This document shows positions 9,677 to 18,562 of a DNA stretch of 64,000 nt, piece by piece (positions within the stretch are counted from its first letter, which is position 1; each line of letters starts with the position of its first letter). The translations under genes were made by a program, and so were the position numbers. The DNA is from Proteobacteria bacterium UBA1844 (GTDB taxonomy: Bacteria; Pseudomonadota; Gammaproteobacteria; Steroidobacterales; Woeseiaceae), in NCBI GenBank assembly GCA_002338615.1, contig DDIS01000177.1:6133-70132 (forward strand), written 5' to 3'. Under the pieces are notes generated by a model that was not told the DNA's origin, searched no databases, and saw nothing but the letters and a program-made list of their open reading frames with translations.

Positions 9677-11431
9677 CTATGCGGTGGGCAGGAAGTCGAT
9701 CGGATAGATGATCGTCATCGCAACGATGTCTTCTTTCGCGCCGAAGTCGAAGCTGCGAATGCGCTCGACAACCTGCTCTGCGAGCGCAGGCGCATCCATA
9801 TCCGAGGACTGCAGCGCGCACATTGACACCGTGCCATCGGGTTCTATGGTCAGGCGTAAAATAATCTGGCCACGCAACGTCGGGTCTTTGCGCAGCTCAC
9901 GGTTGTACAGGCGGTATAGCGCGGACTTGTAGCGGTCAAACACGATCTGAATTTCTTCGTCGGTGCGTCCGGCATTCGATCCGGCGCTGAGTGGCCGGTC
10001 CGGTCCTTCCGCGCCGCCAATGGAACTGGCGACGCGCGTTACCGCCACGCTATCCAGTGCCTGGCCACCACCGCCAACGTCGCGACTGATATCCGCGAGA
10101 TTGATGCCGCCGCTGGAGCCCGGTGCCGATGTTGCAACCATCATACGTTCCGGCCGGCCAGTCGCATCTTCTCCGGCGGTCGTAAGGCGCGCCTGGGAGC
10201 CGAGGTGAGCGTTCGTCTTCATGTTCGCGCGACTTGCAAAGCTGTCGCGAAACGCGAGTATGCCCTTGGTCTTGACCTGCTCGCGGGTTTCTTCCTGCGC
10301 CACCGCCGCGGCTTTTTCAGCAACCTCCGGTAGCGGCACCACTTCTGGAGTCACTTCCGGCGGCTTCTCTTCCGCGAGCATGGGTTCTGGCTCGGGCAAG
10401 GGCACGTCGGGTTCGACAATCTCGGGCTCGGGTTCCGCCGCCTGCACAGGTGGCGGTGGAGGTGGCGGCAATTCCTTGCGCACGAGGCTAACAACCCGTT
10501 CCGGTATCTCGTTTACATGGGACCGTTCCGGCGTCGGCAGGACGATCTCACCCACCAGCCAGCCAAGCAGGATCGAACAGAGGAGCGTCGCGGCCAGGGA
10601 GTGACGGAACCGCTGGTCCTCTTCGAAGCCGCGCGCCCACGGCATGACCATCGCGCGGGCGGGCAGGTCGTCCGGTTCGCGCTCGACTTCCCATTCATTG
10701 CGTTGATTCTCGACAATCTCGATCGCTTCAAGCAATTCGTAGTGCACGCGATCGAGCTGGTCATTTTTGCCGGCGATTTTCTCAATAAGCGCCGCCTGCC
10801 GCTCCTCGAGGAGTCGCACATCGCCGGAGTATTTCTCGATATTGCCTCGGGCAACAGCGAGTTGCTCCGCTGCAGCGGTCCTGGTTTTTCCTGCACCCCA
10901 GAACAGATCGGCATCGCCGGCCTCATCGAGATCCTCAAGCGATTCGCAAACCAGGGATAATGTCTGGTAAGTCTCTTTCCTGGCAGCAAATTCCGCGTGT
11001 TCTTCGTTGACCTCACTCAACTCCCACTCGAGCGCAGCCAGTTCCTGCTCGGCCTCTTCGAGTTTCAGCTCCAGCGCGCGCTGTTCGGCTTCGGTGAGTG
11101 CTTGCGCTTCTTCAGCAACGATTGATAGCTGCTCCTCTGTGCCCGACGATTGCTGTTCGCCGTCGGCAGACGCAGGCTTTACATCCTGTTCTGGCGTGGG
11201 CTGTCCGTCCTCGGCAGATGCGCACTGTTCGTCCCGGGAAAGCGTGGACTGCTCGTCGTCGGCCGACGCGCACTCGTCGTCCTGGACGGGCACAGGCTCT
11301 GCATTTTCGGCAGAGGCATGATCTTCATTCCGGGCAGGTGTGTACTGCTCGCCGTCGGCAGCTGCAAGTACTTCGGCTTCGTTCAGCTCGCCCGAAGGTT
11401 CCTCAGTCTCGTCCATGACTTTGTTGTCCAT
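9677..11431 (-). CDS. TonB/AgmX-like energy-transducing protein with PglI/AgmX C-terminal domain
   Basis: 584 residues. Residues about 20-95 form a cytoplasmic, very acidic, degenerate repeat region (units such as CASADDEQ, CASAEDGQ, PASADGEQ). About 100-250 is a Glu/Gln-rich coiled coil. A single membrane helix lies near 275-297 (LAATLLCSILLGWLVGEIVL). It is followed by a periplasmic Pro-rich arm (PPPPPPP, then EPEPEIVEP), and the last ~95 residues are a TonB-like AgmX/PglI fold (RGQIILRLTIEPDG, then IVERIRSFDFG-type ending). It is last in a four-gene operon after ExbB and two ExbD, so it is the likely partner that carries motor movement to the outer envelope. In Myxococcus the comparable proteins are GltG/GltJ. 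The homology class is clear; the biological output here is inferred. Confidence 0.85.
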   Translation of the reverse strand: MDNKVMDETEEPSGELNEAEVLAAADGEQYTPARNEDHASAENAEPVPVQDDECASADDEQSTLSRDEQCASAEDGQPTPEQDVKPASADGEQQSSGTEEQLSIVAEEAQALTEAEQRALELKLEEAEQELAALEWELSEVNEEHAEFAARKETYQTLSLVCESLEDLDEAGDADLFWGAGKTRTAAAEQLAVARGNIEKYSGDVRLLEERQAALIEKIAGKNDQLDRVHYELLEAIEIVENQRNEWEVEREPDDLPARAMVMPWARGFEEDQRFRHSLAATLLCSILLGWLVGEIVLPTPERSHVNEIPERVVSLVRKELPPPPPPPVQAAEPEPEIVEPDVPLPEPEPMLAEEKPPEVTPEVVPLPEVAEKAAAVAQEETREQVKTKGILAFRDSFASRANMKTNAHLGSQARLTTAGEDATGRPERMMVATSAPGSSGGINLADISRDVGGGGQALDSVAVTRVASSIGGAEGPDRPLSAGSNAGRTDEEIQIVFDRYKSALYRLYNRELRKDPTLRGQIILRLTIEPDGTVSMCALQSSDMDAPALAEQVVERIRSFDFGAKEDIVAMTIIYPIDFLPTA

Positions 11432-11444
11432 TGACTTAACAGGC

Positions 11445-11951
11445 CTAGTACGCGGCCGCTACCCGCGACTCTTTCTGGGTGACGGCGAGTGATACATTCT
11501 CGTACCCCTGATCGGTGCAGGTTGACATGATCTTGCGCACAACGACGAATGGCACCGACTTGTCGGCAAGTACGGTAACCTCCTGGCTTTCCGCCACCAA
11601 CGCCGTATTCAGGCCGACAATATTTTCTTTCAATAGTGCCAGTTCCGCGGCGATCGGTTCGATTGTCGCGGCCTCGCTCTCGAGTATGTCAGCAACATTG
11701 GTGACGGCGCGGCCCTGTACCAGAACCTGGTCGGGGCTTACGAATATGACTACGGTTTCACGCGGCTTGGACTCAACACGCGACTCCGGTAACGTCATGT
11801 TCTTGGGCGCGTCCATGATCTCGACAGAACCCGAGTTTACGAGCAGGAAGAATACAAGAATTGTGAACACGTCCATGAGTGACGTCAGGTTCATCTTCGC
11901 AATCTTCGTGCGATTACGCGCCATTCGTTTGATGCGGCGCGTATTCCTCAC
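11445..11951 (-). CDS. ExbD/TolR-type biopolymer transport protein (second copy, Asp retained)
   Basis: 168 residues, one N-terminal membrane helix and a periplasmic domain. The helix has the motif NLTSLMDVFTILVFFLL, with Asp27 at the position of the proton-carrying Asp25 of E. coli ExbD. A GTG start overlaps the stop of the preceding exbD by four bases (GTGA), which implies translational coupling; ATG 11924 is the alternative start. With ExbB and the first ExbD it should form a proton-driven motor like AglRQS or TolQR. The periplasmic part is longer than in TolR and has a helical insert (about residues 80-120). Confidence 0.85.
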   Translation of the reverse strand: MRNTRRIKRMARNRTKIAKMNLTSLMDVFTILVFFLLVNSGSVEIMDAPKNMTLPESRVESKPRETVVIFVSPDQVLVQGRAVTNVADILESEAATIEPIAAELALLKENIVGLNTALVAESQEVTVLADKSVPFVVVRKIMSTCTDQGYENVSLAVTQKESRVAAAY

Positions 11952-12445
11952 GGTGCGTCTCCGACGGAAATGTCCGTAAACAGGGCCAGCAGCTCATACT
12001 CTTCTTCAGATCCTTCCACCGGCATTTCCACGCTGCGCACGATATCCATGACCTGGATCAGATAATCGTAAGGAATCTGGGCTTCCATCAGCACCGACGC
12101 ATTGTCGAGCTCGGGATACTCCTGCTTGAGCGAGTAGACAAACTCCGCAAGCGTGTCGAGATCGTATTCCTCATCCTTCTTGGGGATTGAGGCGATGATG
12201 TCGGTGCCATTGCTGATTTCGATGCCCACCTCGCGCACAATAACTTCCACGCGAAATGTATCGAGGTTCGATGAAGGCCCACCTGCTGAGCTCGGCAGAT
12301 CAAGCTCGACGATCGTCATGCGCGAGAAGACTGCTGTGATCAACAGGAACGGCACAAGTACCACCATCAGGTTGAGAAAGGTGGTTACATCGATCTCGTG
12401 CGCGTCACCCTTGGTACGGCGCTTGTAGTGGTGCCGCCTGGCCAT
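11948..12445 (-). CDS. ExbD/TolR-type biopolymer transport protein (first copy, Asn in place of the key Asp)
   Basis: 165 residues. The N-terminal helix reads EIDVTTFLNLMVVLVPFLL. Aligned on the usual EINMTPLVDVV motif of ExbD, the protonatable Asp is replaced by Asn25 (codon AAC). The downstream partner keeps its Asp, so a mixed motor would carry one protonatable and one silent helix. The periplasmic domain is rich in Asp and Glu. It starts five bases after exbB. Confidence 0.84.
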   Translation of the reverse strand: MARRHHYKRRTKGDAHEIDVTTFLNLMVVLVPFLLITAVFSRMTIVELDLPSSAGGPSSNLDTFRVEVIVREVGIEISNGTDIIASIPKKDEEYDLDTLAEFVYSLKQEYPELDNASVLMEAQIPYDYLIQVMDIVRSVEMPVEGSEEEYELLALFTDISVGDAP

Positions 12446-12450
12446 CGTGC

Positions 12451-13104
12451 TTACGCCTCTGCGACTGTACGCTTGGCCCGTTTGGAAAATACGTTCAGGG
12501 CTTTGACTGTTGCCATTTCAAGGCTGTCAACGATGTCACCTGTCTTGCTGGTCAGGATAGCGTGCACGACCAGCAACGGGATGGCGACCATCAGGCCGAA
12601 TGCGGTCGTGTTCATCGCGACCGAAATACTTGCTGAGAGCAAGTCGGCTTTCTCGGCCGGGTTCGCGTTAGCGACGGCGGTAAACGCCTGAATCAGGCCC
12701 ATGATGGTGCCGAGCAGGCCGAGCAATGTCGCGATGCTTGAGGCCAGCGCCACGTACGGCGTGCGCTTCTCGAGCCGTGGCACGATTTCCATCATGCTTT
12801 CTTCCATCGCGATTTCGATATCTTCGCGACGGCGGACAGCGCCTTGCAGCGACAGGCCCATGTTGAGTACCTGCGAGATTGTTGACTGGTCTTCGCCAGT
12901 CATCTTGCGTGCTTCGTCGAACTCACCATTGGACAGCAGTGGCTGCACCTTCTGCCACACGGCCTGGTTTTTGTTCGTCACGAGTGCGAGTGTTACATAG
13001 CGTTCGATTGCAATCGCGAGCCCGATGGCGAACACCACCAGTATCGGATACATGAACAACCCACCCGATGAAAAGAATCCTACAATCGAATAGAGAAGGT
13101 CCAT
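12451..13104 (-). CDS. MotA/TolQ/ExbB-family proton channel subunit
   Basis: 217 residues from ATG 13104, chosen because AAGGA sits about nine bases upstream; a start 12 codons earlier at 13140 lacks this. Three membrane helices are visible: FMYPILVVFAIGLAIAIERY near the N-terminus, then VALASSIATLLGLLGTIMGL and TTAFGLMVAIPLLVVHAIL near the C-terminus, the usual ExbB topology with a large cytoplasmic loop. The TLLGLLGTIMGLIQAF motif is the family signature. First gene of the exbB-exbD-exbD-agmX operon. Other family members (TolQ of the Tol-Pal system) are unlikely because tolA, tolB and pal are absent. Confidence 0.9.
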   Translation of the reverse strand: MDLLYSIVGFFSSGGLFMYPILVVFAIGLAIAIERYVTLALVTNKNQAVWQKVQPLLSNGEFDEARKMTGEDQSTISQVLNMGLSLQGAVRRREDIEIAMEESMMEIVPRLEKRTPYVALASSIATLLGLLGTIMGLIQAFTAVANANPAEKADLLSASISVAMNTTAFGLMVAIPLLVVHAILTSKTGDIVDSLEMATVKALNVFSKRAKRTVAEA

Positions 13105-13346
13105 TTCCAGTTCCTTATTTGACAGAATGTCCTGAGCCAAGCCTCAGACAAGTGCAGAGAATAGTCGCGGATTACAGACAGCGATGTGATATAGCGCACG
13201 TTCAAGGAGGGTCGCTGGAAAAAGAAATTCGCTTTGAGTGCAGAGGCTTAGCGGCTTTGTTGCTGAGAGCCATACTGGGCGCGGGAGGTGAGGCTGCCTG
13301 GGATGGACAATGATCCGGGAAGCTCGGCTGCCTGACTGCCTGGGCA
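13105..13346. other. Intergenic stretch upstream of the exbB operon
   Basis: About 240 bases between the cold-shock gene terminator and exbB. I see no gene. The promoter of the exbB operon must lie here; a TTGAAC at 13205-13200 on the minus strand has no well-spaced -10 partner, so I do not call one. Confidence 0.5.
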
Positions 13347-13381
13347 ACAAAAAAGGGCAAGACCAACAGGTCTCGCCCTTT
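13347..13381 (-). terminator. Rho-independent terminator of the cold-shock gene
   Basis: On the minus strand GGGCGAGACC, loop TGTT, GGTCTTGCCC and then TTTTTTG. The stem is near perfect with one G-T pair, and it lies about 70 bases behind the stop of the cold-shock gene. Confidence 0.9.
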
Positions 13382-13449
13382 CTGGCCTCAACTCCGAAAG
13401 AGTGTGCGGCTGGCCTGCAATGACTGCATTGCAGGCCGAATCGCGCTGC

Positions 13450-13653
13450 TTAAACCGCTACGATATTCTCTGCCTGAGGACCCTTCTGGCCCTGGGTAAG
13501 AGTGAACTCGACTTTTTGGCCCTCGGCCAGGGTTTTGTGCCCATCGCCTGTAATAGCGCTGAAATGTGCAAAAACGTCGGGGCCAGATTCTTGCTCGATA
13601 AAGCCAAATCCTTTGGCATCATTAAACCATTTAACGGTTCCGGTAGTAGACAT
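13450..13653 (-). CDS. Cold-shock domain protein (CspA family)
   Basis: 67 residues, the standard length of a single cold-shock domain. Both nucleic-acid-binding motifs are present: KGFGFI (RNP1) and DVFAHF (RNP2, usual form VFVHF). It is expected to act as an RNA chaperone in the cytoplasm. It is monocistronic with its own terminator, and the 250-base gap upstream leaves room for a long 5' leader of the kind used for cold regulation, though I cannot define it. It separates the two halves of the Glt-like cluster. Confidence 0.97.
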   Translation of the reverse strand: MSTTGTVKWFNDAKGFGFIEQESGPDVFAHFSAITGDGHKTLAEGQKVEFTLTQGQKGPQAENIVAV

Positions 13654-13906
13654 AGTCTTAATCCTGTTTATTCAAGAGTATTGGGAGCCTTCGTGTGAAG
13701 GCAATATTGCTGGAAGCGCTACTATTACTTATGAAAAACAGGACGAGGCGTTACAGAAAGACTTCGAAATGAGGTACATAAATATCAGACGTACTTTCAA
13801 GCTGGGTGAAGCATAACAGCTTTACCCTGTCGTAAATGGGCATTTGCAAGCCGTTTCGCCGCTGGTTTGGCGGTATTATTGTCGTTTGCTCGATAAACTA
13901 GCCGGT

Positions 13907-14275
13907 ATGGGACAATTGGAACCAAGACAAGTCGTGAAGAACTGGGTAGCGGCGTTCAATCGTGGTGATGCGGATGAACTGGCAAGTTTTTATTCTGACG
14001 ATGCAGTTAATCACCAGGTTGTGCAGGATCCGGTAGCAGGACGCAATGCGATTCGGGAAATGTTTGCGCGCGAGTTTGGTCGCGCCACGATGGTTTGCCA
14101 GATAGAGAATATCTTTCAGGATGGGGAGTGGGCGATTCTTGAATGGAAGGATCCAAAGGGACTACGTGGTTGCGGATTCTTCAATATCGTTAACAACCTG
14201 ATCGTTTTTCAGCGCGGCTATTTCAACGAGCTCTCATTCTTACGTCAGCAAGGATTGCCGCTGCCAATCGAGTAA
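13907..14275 (+). CDS. SnoaL-like (NTF2-fold) protein
   Basis: 122 residues from ATG 13907; the frame extends to a TTG at 13844 but the added residues are not family-like. The pattern VVKNWVAAFNRGDADELASFY, followed by DDAVNHQV and a GRNAIREMF motif, is typical of the SnoaL/NTF2-like alpha-plus-beta barrel. These proteins bind small molecules or act as isomerases and hydrolases; the sequence does not say which. It stands alone, convergent with the envelope operon at 14366. Confidence 0.75.
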   Translation: MGQLEPRQVVKNWVAAFNRGDADELASFYSDDAVNHQVVQDPVAGRNAIREMFAREFGRATMVCQIENIFQDGEWAILEWKDPKGLRGCGFFNIVNNLIVFQRGYFNELSFLRQQGLPLPIE

Positions 14276-14365
14276 TAATCGAACCGTTCCATTCGATCGC
14301 AGGTGTTCGGCAGTGGTGACTTTGAGCGCTTGATTTGAGAGTGGCTGGATTAGCCGCACGGGACA

Positions 14366-14722
14366 CTAGCTGCCGGAGCGGATCTCGTAGAACCGCAGCT
14401 CGCGCAAAAAGACTTCTTTGTCGACCGGACGAGCTCGATCGTCCAGTGTGTCGGACAGGCTGATTGCCTCGCCAAGCTCCGAGGATTTCCATGGCACGAT
14501 GACCAGCGCCTTTGGTGCTTCCTCATTGCCGAGAATCGACATACCGGACATCGCCTTCGGGCTGTCTATACCGTCGCCGTTCGGCGTTTTCTCGGCCGTC
14601 GCTTCCGTTACCGGGGATTCAGTGACCTCAGTCGTATCGTTCGCATCGCTTGCCGGCTCTTCCGCCACAACGATCTGGGGCAGAAACAACACGACGCCGG
14701 AAATAAGTAGAGACTTCAGCAT
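14366..14722 (-). CDS. Small exported protein, last gene of the TPR envelope operon
   Basis: 118 residues with a cleavable signal peptide (MLKSLLISGVVLFLPQIVVA, then EEP). The mature part has a Thr/Glu/Asp-rich linker to about residue 65 and a short C-terminal region ending VFLRELRFYEIRSGS. The ribosome binding site AGGAACGG overlaps the stop of the TPR lipoprotein gene in front, so the two are probably co-translated. I do not recognise the family. The position suggests an accessory periplasmic part of the same machine. Confidence 0.75.
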   Translation of the reverse strand: MLKSLLISGVVLFLPQIVVAEEPASDANDTTEVTESPVTEATAEKTPNGDGIDSPKAMSGMSILGNEEAPKALVIVPWKSSELGEAISLSDTLDDRARPVDKEVFLRELRFYEIRSGS

Positions 14723-14730
14723 GACCGTTC

Positions 14731-15348
14731 CTATTGATTCATCCGGTTACGAATATCGGCAACCCACATGGATGCTTCCTCGTCGCTCTTCACCGTCGCA
14801 AGATAAGCCTCGTAGTTATCAAGTGCACAGGACAGGTCGGCAAGGTACAGATCGCAAAGGATGGCAAGATTTCTGCGCGCGAAATGATAGCCCGGGTAAA
14901 TTTGCAGCGCTGCTTCGTAGCTCTTGCGAGCTTCGGCAAAGCGTCCGCGCTCACGGTAGACTATACCGAGTTCATTGTAGGCAATCGGGTGCGCCGGGTT
15001 GAGTGCCAGCGCGGCCTGCAGGCTTTGTTCAGCACGATCGAGATCGCCCCCCTGGTGATAGGCAATGCCAAGGTCGATGCGCGGTGCACTGAGTTCGGGC
15101 GCGGCAGCCGCAACCGATTCCAGTAGTGCCACACCTTCGGCATTGCGGCCCTGTTCAAGCAGTGACAGTGCGTGCTGGTAATCCGCACGGACATCATTGC
15201 TGACGCGCGCTTCCTCCGTGATCGTAAATCCGACCGCATCCTGGATTTCAAGGTGCGCCGTACTGCGCGGCTGTTGCGGACTCGTGGCGCAGGCACATAG
15301 CGCAGAGGCAAGCCCCGCCAGCAACAGGAAGCGAAACGTCGTGTGCAT
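14731..15348 (-). CDS. TPR-containing outer-membrane lipoprotein
   Basis: 205 residues from ATG 15348. The frame runs further upstream, but that part is translated REP sequence, and MHTTFRFLLLAGLASALCAC is a good lipoprotein signal with the modified Cys at or near residue 20. Residues about 60-185 hold three to four TPR units (for example ELSAPRIDLGIAYHQGGDLD, AYNELGIVYRERGRFAEA). It resembles the small TPR proteins of Glt/Nfs clusters (GltE type); that link rests on context. A paired REP separates it from the TPR gene in front. Confidence 0.85.
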   Translation of the reverse strand: MHTTFRFLLLAGLASALCACATSPQQPRSTAHLEIQDAVGFTITEEARVSNDVRADYQHALSLLEQGRNAEGVALLESVAAAAPELSAPRIDLGIAYHQGGDLDRAEQSLQAALALNPAHPIAYNELGIVYRERGRFAEARKSYEAALQIYPGYHFARRNLAILCDLYLADLSCALDNYEAYLATVKSDEEASMWVADIRNRMNQ

Positions 15349-15350
15349 CC

Positions 15351-15407
15351 GCAGAAGCGCCATCCTGGCGCGATCCATCCTGAATCGTGACTGGCAGCCG
15401 CTCCTGC
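15351..15407 (-). repeat. Paired REP (BIME-like) inside the TPR operon
   Basis: On the minus strand GCAGGAGCGGCTGCCAGTCA leads through GATTCAGGATGGAT to CGCGCCAGGATGGCGCTTCT and GC. The two half elements face each other, as in BIME units. It fills most of the 91-bp gap between 15440 and 15348 and could form an mRNA-protecting hairpin between two operon genes. Confidence 0.75.
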
Positions 15408-15439
15408 GAGCTTGTGTTGGATTCATTGTCATAGTCGGA

Positions 15440-18400
15440 TTACCGCGTCTCATATGCCGCGGAGTGTTCCCACTCTGCTTCGGTTTCTGCCGGTGCTTGC
15501 GACTCGTCCTGCGCGACGTCCGGGTTCGGCACTTCCTCGACACCAATAGGCGGTGCGCCCGGCATGCGATACGCGTACGAATCGATGGAACCGACATAGC
15601 CTTCACTGATCTCGCTTTTCGCGTAGCGGCCCGGCATCAGGTCGGCAAGTTTGTCGAGGCTCTGTTGCACCCAGGGGTTGTAGACGCCCGCAGCAAGTAA
15701 CTCGAAGTTCTGCTCGTGCACGCCAATGGCCTTCTCTTCGAAGGGGTATGCCTCTTCCTCGATAACCATCTCGTAGTCGGTTTTTTCGGCACTTGTGAGG
15801 CCGGCCGGCCGCTCCGAGTTAATCAGCGCGTTGCTGAATTCGAGATAAGTCTCGGCGATGTAGAACGTCGCTGCAGCGGTGACATCGGCAACTTCGTAGT
15901 CGACCAGTTTTTCAAGCGACGCCATGGCCGTGTCCATGCGCTGTTGCTTTTCGGCGAGGCTTTTCTCAAACGGCTGATCAAGCGGCAGTTGTGCAAAGCG
16001 ATCGAAATCCTGTTGTGCGAGCACGAGCGCCGCTTTGGATGCCAGGAAGCGGCTGCGATCCGTACGGTCACCGCCGGAATCGCGATCGGTCGCGACAATA
16101 GCGGCGAGTTCCGCGTTGTAACGAGTGTAGTCACTCTCCTGCTTGAATAATTCAGACAAGCGGGTTCGCGTTTCCATAGCGATGTCGAGCGGGCGTGGAT
16201 ACAGGCTCACGTACTGGTCGTATACACGAATCGCTTCGGCCGTGACCTTTACTTCGTCGTACAGCTCGCCCGCCGTCAGCATCGCCTGGCGACTGAGTTC
16301 CGGATCGCTTGCTTCGGCTGCAATACGTTCGTACTCGACAGCCGAGCGTTCAATCTGTCCGGCTTTGCGGTAAACCGTGGCAAGTTGCTTGGTTGCCTCG
16401 GTCTCGAGTTCGTGGTCCGGATTGTTGATCCGGAACTCCTCGAGAACCGTCGATGCCATTGCCCAGTCCTCGAGTTTCATCAATGCGGCAGCACCATCGT
16501 ACTCAGCCGCGGTGCGAATCGACGAGGTCGGTGCGACGTCCTTGATGCGCAGGAAGTGATTTGCAGCCGTCCGGTAATCTCCGAGCAGGTTCGCTTGCTC
16601 ACCCTGCTTGTAGATGGCGGCGGCCAGGCCATCGATTATGGCGGGACGGGTTTCGTCATCGGCCGGTGTCAGCGCGAGTACATTCTGGTAAGCAAATTCG
16701 GCATCTACGTAGCGGGCAAGATCGATGGACGAATGTCCAATCACAGCCCAGGCTGAACGCAACAGGTCCTGGTCCGCCGACGGGTAACGGTCGATCAGCT
16801 TCTGTGCCGAGTCAATCGCGACCGTGAATTCCTGCATGTCGTAAAGATCATCGGCCGCGGCGCCAAGCACAACGGCGGCCTGCGGATGGTCGCGAAAGCT
16901 GTCAGCGAAACGTAAAGAGCTGGCGACCGTGGCCTGCTTGACAATGAGCTGGTTCGCGCCCGTGGCCGCCTCGAGTTCCGATCGATAAGCGTACACAGCC
17001 GCATAACCCGCCGCAGCAGCCTGCTCGTGCGGTGCGTAGGCATAAGCTGTTTGCTCGTAGGCGCGCGCAGCCTCGCCGAAGTTTTCGTTCTCCAGCAACA
17101 GGTCGGCGAGCTGGTAGTTGATCTGCGGTGAATCGTCATCGGCCGGGAACGACGCCAGGAACTCACCGTACCAGCGCTCTGCCTCCAGAAAATGTTCCGG
17201 TCGCTCGTCGGCCAGTTCCTCGTCCTGGTAGAGCGCGTGGTAGTGATTGGCAAGGTCCGTCAGGTTCACCTTCAACATCGCGACGGCTTCCGGCGCCTCG
17301 TCGATGTTGAAGTACTGCCAGTATTCCGCGGAGCGAGCGTAGCGTGATGCGAATTCCTTTTTCGATTCGACCACGAGCTGCGGGAAGCCGGCCTCACCGT
17401 ATATCTCGATGACACGCTGGTTAAAGCGCGGCGCTACCCTGTGAAAGGGATTCAGGTCCGTGAAGGACTTGTACACCGCCGCCGCATCTTCGTAACGCAG
17501 CTTCGAGAAATAGAACTCGCCGAGATTGCCGTAAATCTTGTCAGCGTAGCTGCGCTGGCCACGTTCGGCAAAGTACTCGTCAACAACCTCGGGCCCGCCG
17601 AGGTTCGAGAAACTCAGGCTGATAACGCGAAACGTGTCGGCAATCCGGTGTTCCTCGTTTTCGTCGAGCAGCTTGTCGAAGTCGTAGCCGATCGACTCAC
17701 GATGATCGAGCATCGCAACGTAATTGTTGAGCGCCTGCTCGTAAAGTTCCTGCTTGTACAAGGTCCAGCCCATCTTGTACAAGGCGAGTTCGAAGTAGTA
17801 CGAGTCGTCGCCCATGCCGATGATTGCGCCGTAGGCATCTTCGGCATCCAGGTAGTTCTTGCGCACGAAGTAGTATTCGCCGCGCCGAAACTGCACCTCA
17901 TCGATAAATTTCGAGTAAGGGTATTCCGTGATCAGCCGGTTCATGACCTCCATGGCGTCATCGGGCTGGCCGATTTCGTCGTAGGCACGCGACATCTGGT
18001 ACAGGACCTGGTCGTTGCGCTCGTAGTCCGGGTAGTTTGCGAGAATCTTCTGGTAGGTCTTGATCGCTTCGCGTGGACCGGACGGCACGGATTCAGCCGT
18101 CAGTTCGGCGAGGCCGGTATCCTGTGCTGCATCGGTCGCGAGCAGCTGTTCCCGCTCGCTGGCTCGTTGCTCAAATGCGTGGTCGGATTCACGGTCGGCC
18201 TGGGTCATGGCCGAAGGTGCAGTGCCGGGTGCTTCGACGCGCGCTGCCGCCTGCGGTTTCGCGGCAACCGGTGCCCGCATTTCGATGATGTCGGTCTTGC
18301 CGCCAAGCACGCCGTATTCCTGCTCGACCTGCAAATCGGCGAGGCGCCGCATGGCTTCCGGTGTCAGCGAGCTTTCCGGCGTCTTCTCGAGGTAATTGCG

Positions 18401-18562
18401 ATAGCTTTCTGCGGCGCGCTCGAGGCTGTCGTCGAGATACACCTCGTCCACATCGGGTGCGACCTGGTGCAATTCGGCAAGCGTGCCTTGCTGCGGCGCG
18501 GTGGAGCAGGCGCCGAGCAAAAGTGCCACGCAGCCAATAAAAAGTGCTTGCCGGCTGTTCAT
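15440..18562 (-). CDS. Large TPR lipoprotein of the envelope machine (GltE/GltD-like class)
   Basis: 1040 residues. The signal MNSRQALFIGCVALLLGACS has a clear lipobox (LLGAC), so the mature protein is lipid-anchored. Nearly all the rest is helical TPR-type repeat (for example DQVLYQMSRAYDEIGQPDDA, YSKFIDEVQFRRGEYYFVRK, ANHFLRIKDVAPTSSIRTAA). The last 60 residues are an acidic, Pro-rich tail. The ATG overlaps the stop of the upstream TPR gene by four bases. Proteins of this build act as periplasmic scaffolds; in Myxococcus, TPR proteins of this class link the inner-membrane AglRQS motor to the outer membrane. I infer the same role here from the neighbouring motor genes. Confidence 0.85.
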   Translation of the reverse strand: MNSRQALFIGCVALLLGACSTAPQQGTLAELHQVAPDVDEVYLDDSLERAAESYRNYLEKTPESSLTPEAMRRLADLQVEQEYGVLGGKTDIIEMRAPVAAKPQAAARVEAPGTAPSAMTQADRESDHAFEQRASEREQLLATDAAQDTGLAELTAESVPSGPREAIKTYQKILANYPDYERNDQVLYQMSRAYDEIGQPDDAMEVMNRLITEYPYSKFIDEVQFRRGEYYFVRKNYLDAEDAYGAIIGMGDDSYYFELALYKMGWTLYKQELYEQALNNYVAMLDHRESIGYDFDKLLDENEEHRIADTFRVISLSFSNLGGPEVVDEYFAERGQRSYADKIYGNLGEFYFSKLRYEDAAAVYKSFTDLNPFHRVAPRFNQRVIEIYGEAGFPQLVVESKKEFASRYARSAEYWQYFNIDEAPEAVAMLKVNLTDLANHYHALYQDEELADERPEHFLEAERWYGEFLASFPADDDSPQINYQLADLLLENENFGEAARAYEQTAYAYAPHEQAAAAGYAAVYAYRSELEAATGANQLIVKQATVASSLRFADSFRDHPQAAVVLGAAADDLYDMQEFTVAIDSAQKLIDRYPSADQDLLRSAWAVIGHSSIDLARYVDAEFAYQNVLALTPADDETRPAIIDGLAAAIYKQGEQANLLGDYRTAANHFLRIKDVAPTSSIRTAAEYDGAAALMKLEDWAMASTVLEEFRINNPDHELETEATKQLATVYRKAGQIERSAVEYERIAAEASDPELSRQAMLTAGELYDEVKVTAEAIRVYDQYVSLYPRPLDIAMETRTRLSELFKQESDYTRYNAELAAIVATDRDSGGDRTDRSRFLASKAALVLAQQDFDRFAQLPLDQPFEKSLAEKQQRMDTAMASLEKLVDYEVADVTAAATFYIAETYLEFSNALINSERPAGLTSAEKTDYEMVIEEEAYPFEEKAIGVHEQNFELLAAGVYNPWVQQSLDKLADLMPGRYAKSEISEGYVGSIDSYAYRMPGAPPIGVEEVPNPDVAQDESQAPAETEAEWEHSAAYETR

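Noticed and set aside
12451..13104. Tol-Pal system as identity of the ExbB/ExbD genes
   Set aside because: No TolA, TolB, Pal or YbgC neighbours; two ExbD genes and an AgmX-type protein point to the Agl-Glt class.
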